DNA of 64,000 nucleotides from Eukaryota sp. TZLM1-RC. Its lineage: Eukaryota; Metamonada: BaSk clade. Every line of letters begins with the position of its first letter. Position 1 is the stretch's first letter. The notes beneath the pieces were generated by a model. The model did not search any database, was not told where the DNA came from, and was given only the letters and a program-made list of their open reading frames with translations. This document shows, in pieces, positions 63,652 to 64,000 of this stretch. The position numbers were made by a program, and so were the translations under genes. The stretch covers positions 1,302,001 through 1,366,000 of the forward strand of contig JAUPSS010000004.1 of the NCBI GenBank assembly GCA_040285825.1, read 5' to 3'.

Positions 63652-64000
63652 GATATGAAAGGGGTAAGTGATAAGAATCCATTTCAAACAAACTGGACCA
63701 TTCAAGAAGATTCTGCAAGAAATTCACGTCTTTTGACATTGATTTCTCATTTATACTTATATCAGATTTTCAATTCAGCAATGTGAGCTCAAATGTTGCT
63801 ATGAATTCGAAATTCTGGATTTAAAATATTTATGAAAATCACTGCAAAATTGTTGACATTATGGATTAAGTCTAACTTAAGGATGATTACCCCCTATAGG
63901 TTTAATGCATTTAATCTTGGTTCTTATAATTTCTGTCTATAGCCTTTGAGAACAGCCATTGTGTTCAAAATTGTTGTGCATAAGTAACCTTTCAGTCTTG
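63652..64000. other. 5' flank of endonuclease I gene
   Basis: No further gene recognised to the end of the window. Confidence 0.4.

Noticed and set aside
1-64000. CRISPR arrays, bacterial operons or prophage
   Set aside because: No regularly spaced repeats; introns, tRNA features and gene families show eukaryotic nuclear DNA.

Overview
The window is nuclear DNA of a free-living, AT-rich microbial eukaryote (protist). The evidence is: standard-code genes separated by long AT-rich spacers; very short GT..AG introns (26-33 nt, placed by reading frame in four genes); an intron-containing tRNA gene; and eukaryote-only families such as PROPPIN/WIPI, U-box, ER protein disulfide isomerase, COPI-associated protein, CDP-alcohol phosphotransferase and RCC1 repeats. 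The giant TmcB/TmcC-like membrane protein and the secreted endonuclease I recall amoeboid or amoeboflagellate protists (heteroloboseans, amoebozoans), but the lineage cannot be fixed from this sequence alone.

Layout. 1-8.5 kb holds the end of an acidic gene, a 5'-truncated LINE, an LRR-like pseudogene, an internally deleted Ty3/gypsy element with a 4-bp target duplication, a tRNA-Glu pseudogene and another LINE fragment. 8.5-18.3 kb is a gene island: tRNA-Glu with an intron, an EGF-TM-U-box receptor-like E3 ligase, a choline/ethanolamine phosphotransferase, and a roughly 1,720-residue multi-pass TmcB-like protein. 18.5-40 kb is mostly transposon graveyard: many copies of a LINE with an RT plus a restriction-like endonuclease (RLE), a 3.5-kb tandem duplication carrying one of these LINEs, a short non-autonomous LTR element with identical LTRs, and MULE and hAT remnants. 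Between them lie tRNA-Lys, a small protein with a predicted N-myristoylation site, an RCC1 fragment and LRR debris. 40-45.4 kb has a PROPPIN gene, a duplicated scrap of the phosphotransferase gene, an unclassified dispersed repeat and an RCC1+LRR gene. 45.5-54 kb is a 7.3-kb Ty3/gypsy element nested inside an older LINE. 57.4-63.7 kb is a second gene island: PDI, a nucleoredoxin-like protein, a coiled-coil protein, a COPI-associated membrane protein and a secreted endonuclease I.

How it works together. There are no operons; genes are independent and often convergent. Two genes belong to the ER redox/thiol theme (PDI, nucleoredoxin-like), and three concern membranes (phosphotransferase, PROPPIN, COPI-associated). 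The two candidate sensors (EGF-U-box and TmcB-like) lie about 2.0 kb apart. Around half of the window is mobile-element DNA. Host genes have been copied as short fragments (phosphotransferase exon, TmcB-like exon), and 3' LINE tails repeatedly sit just 5' of host genes. Several coding breaks are single-base homopolymer indels, so sequencing error must be considered before calling pseudogenes.
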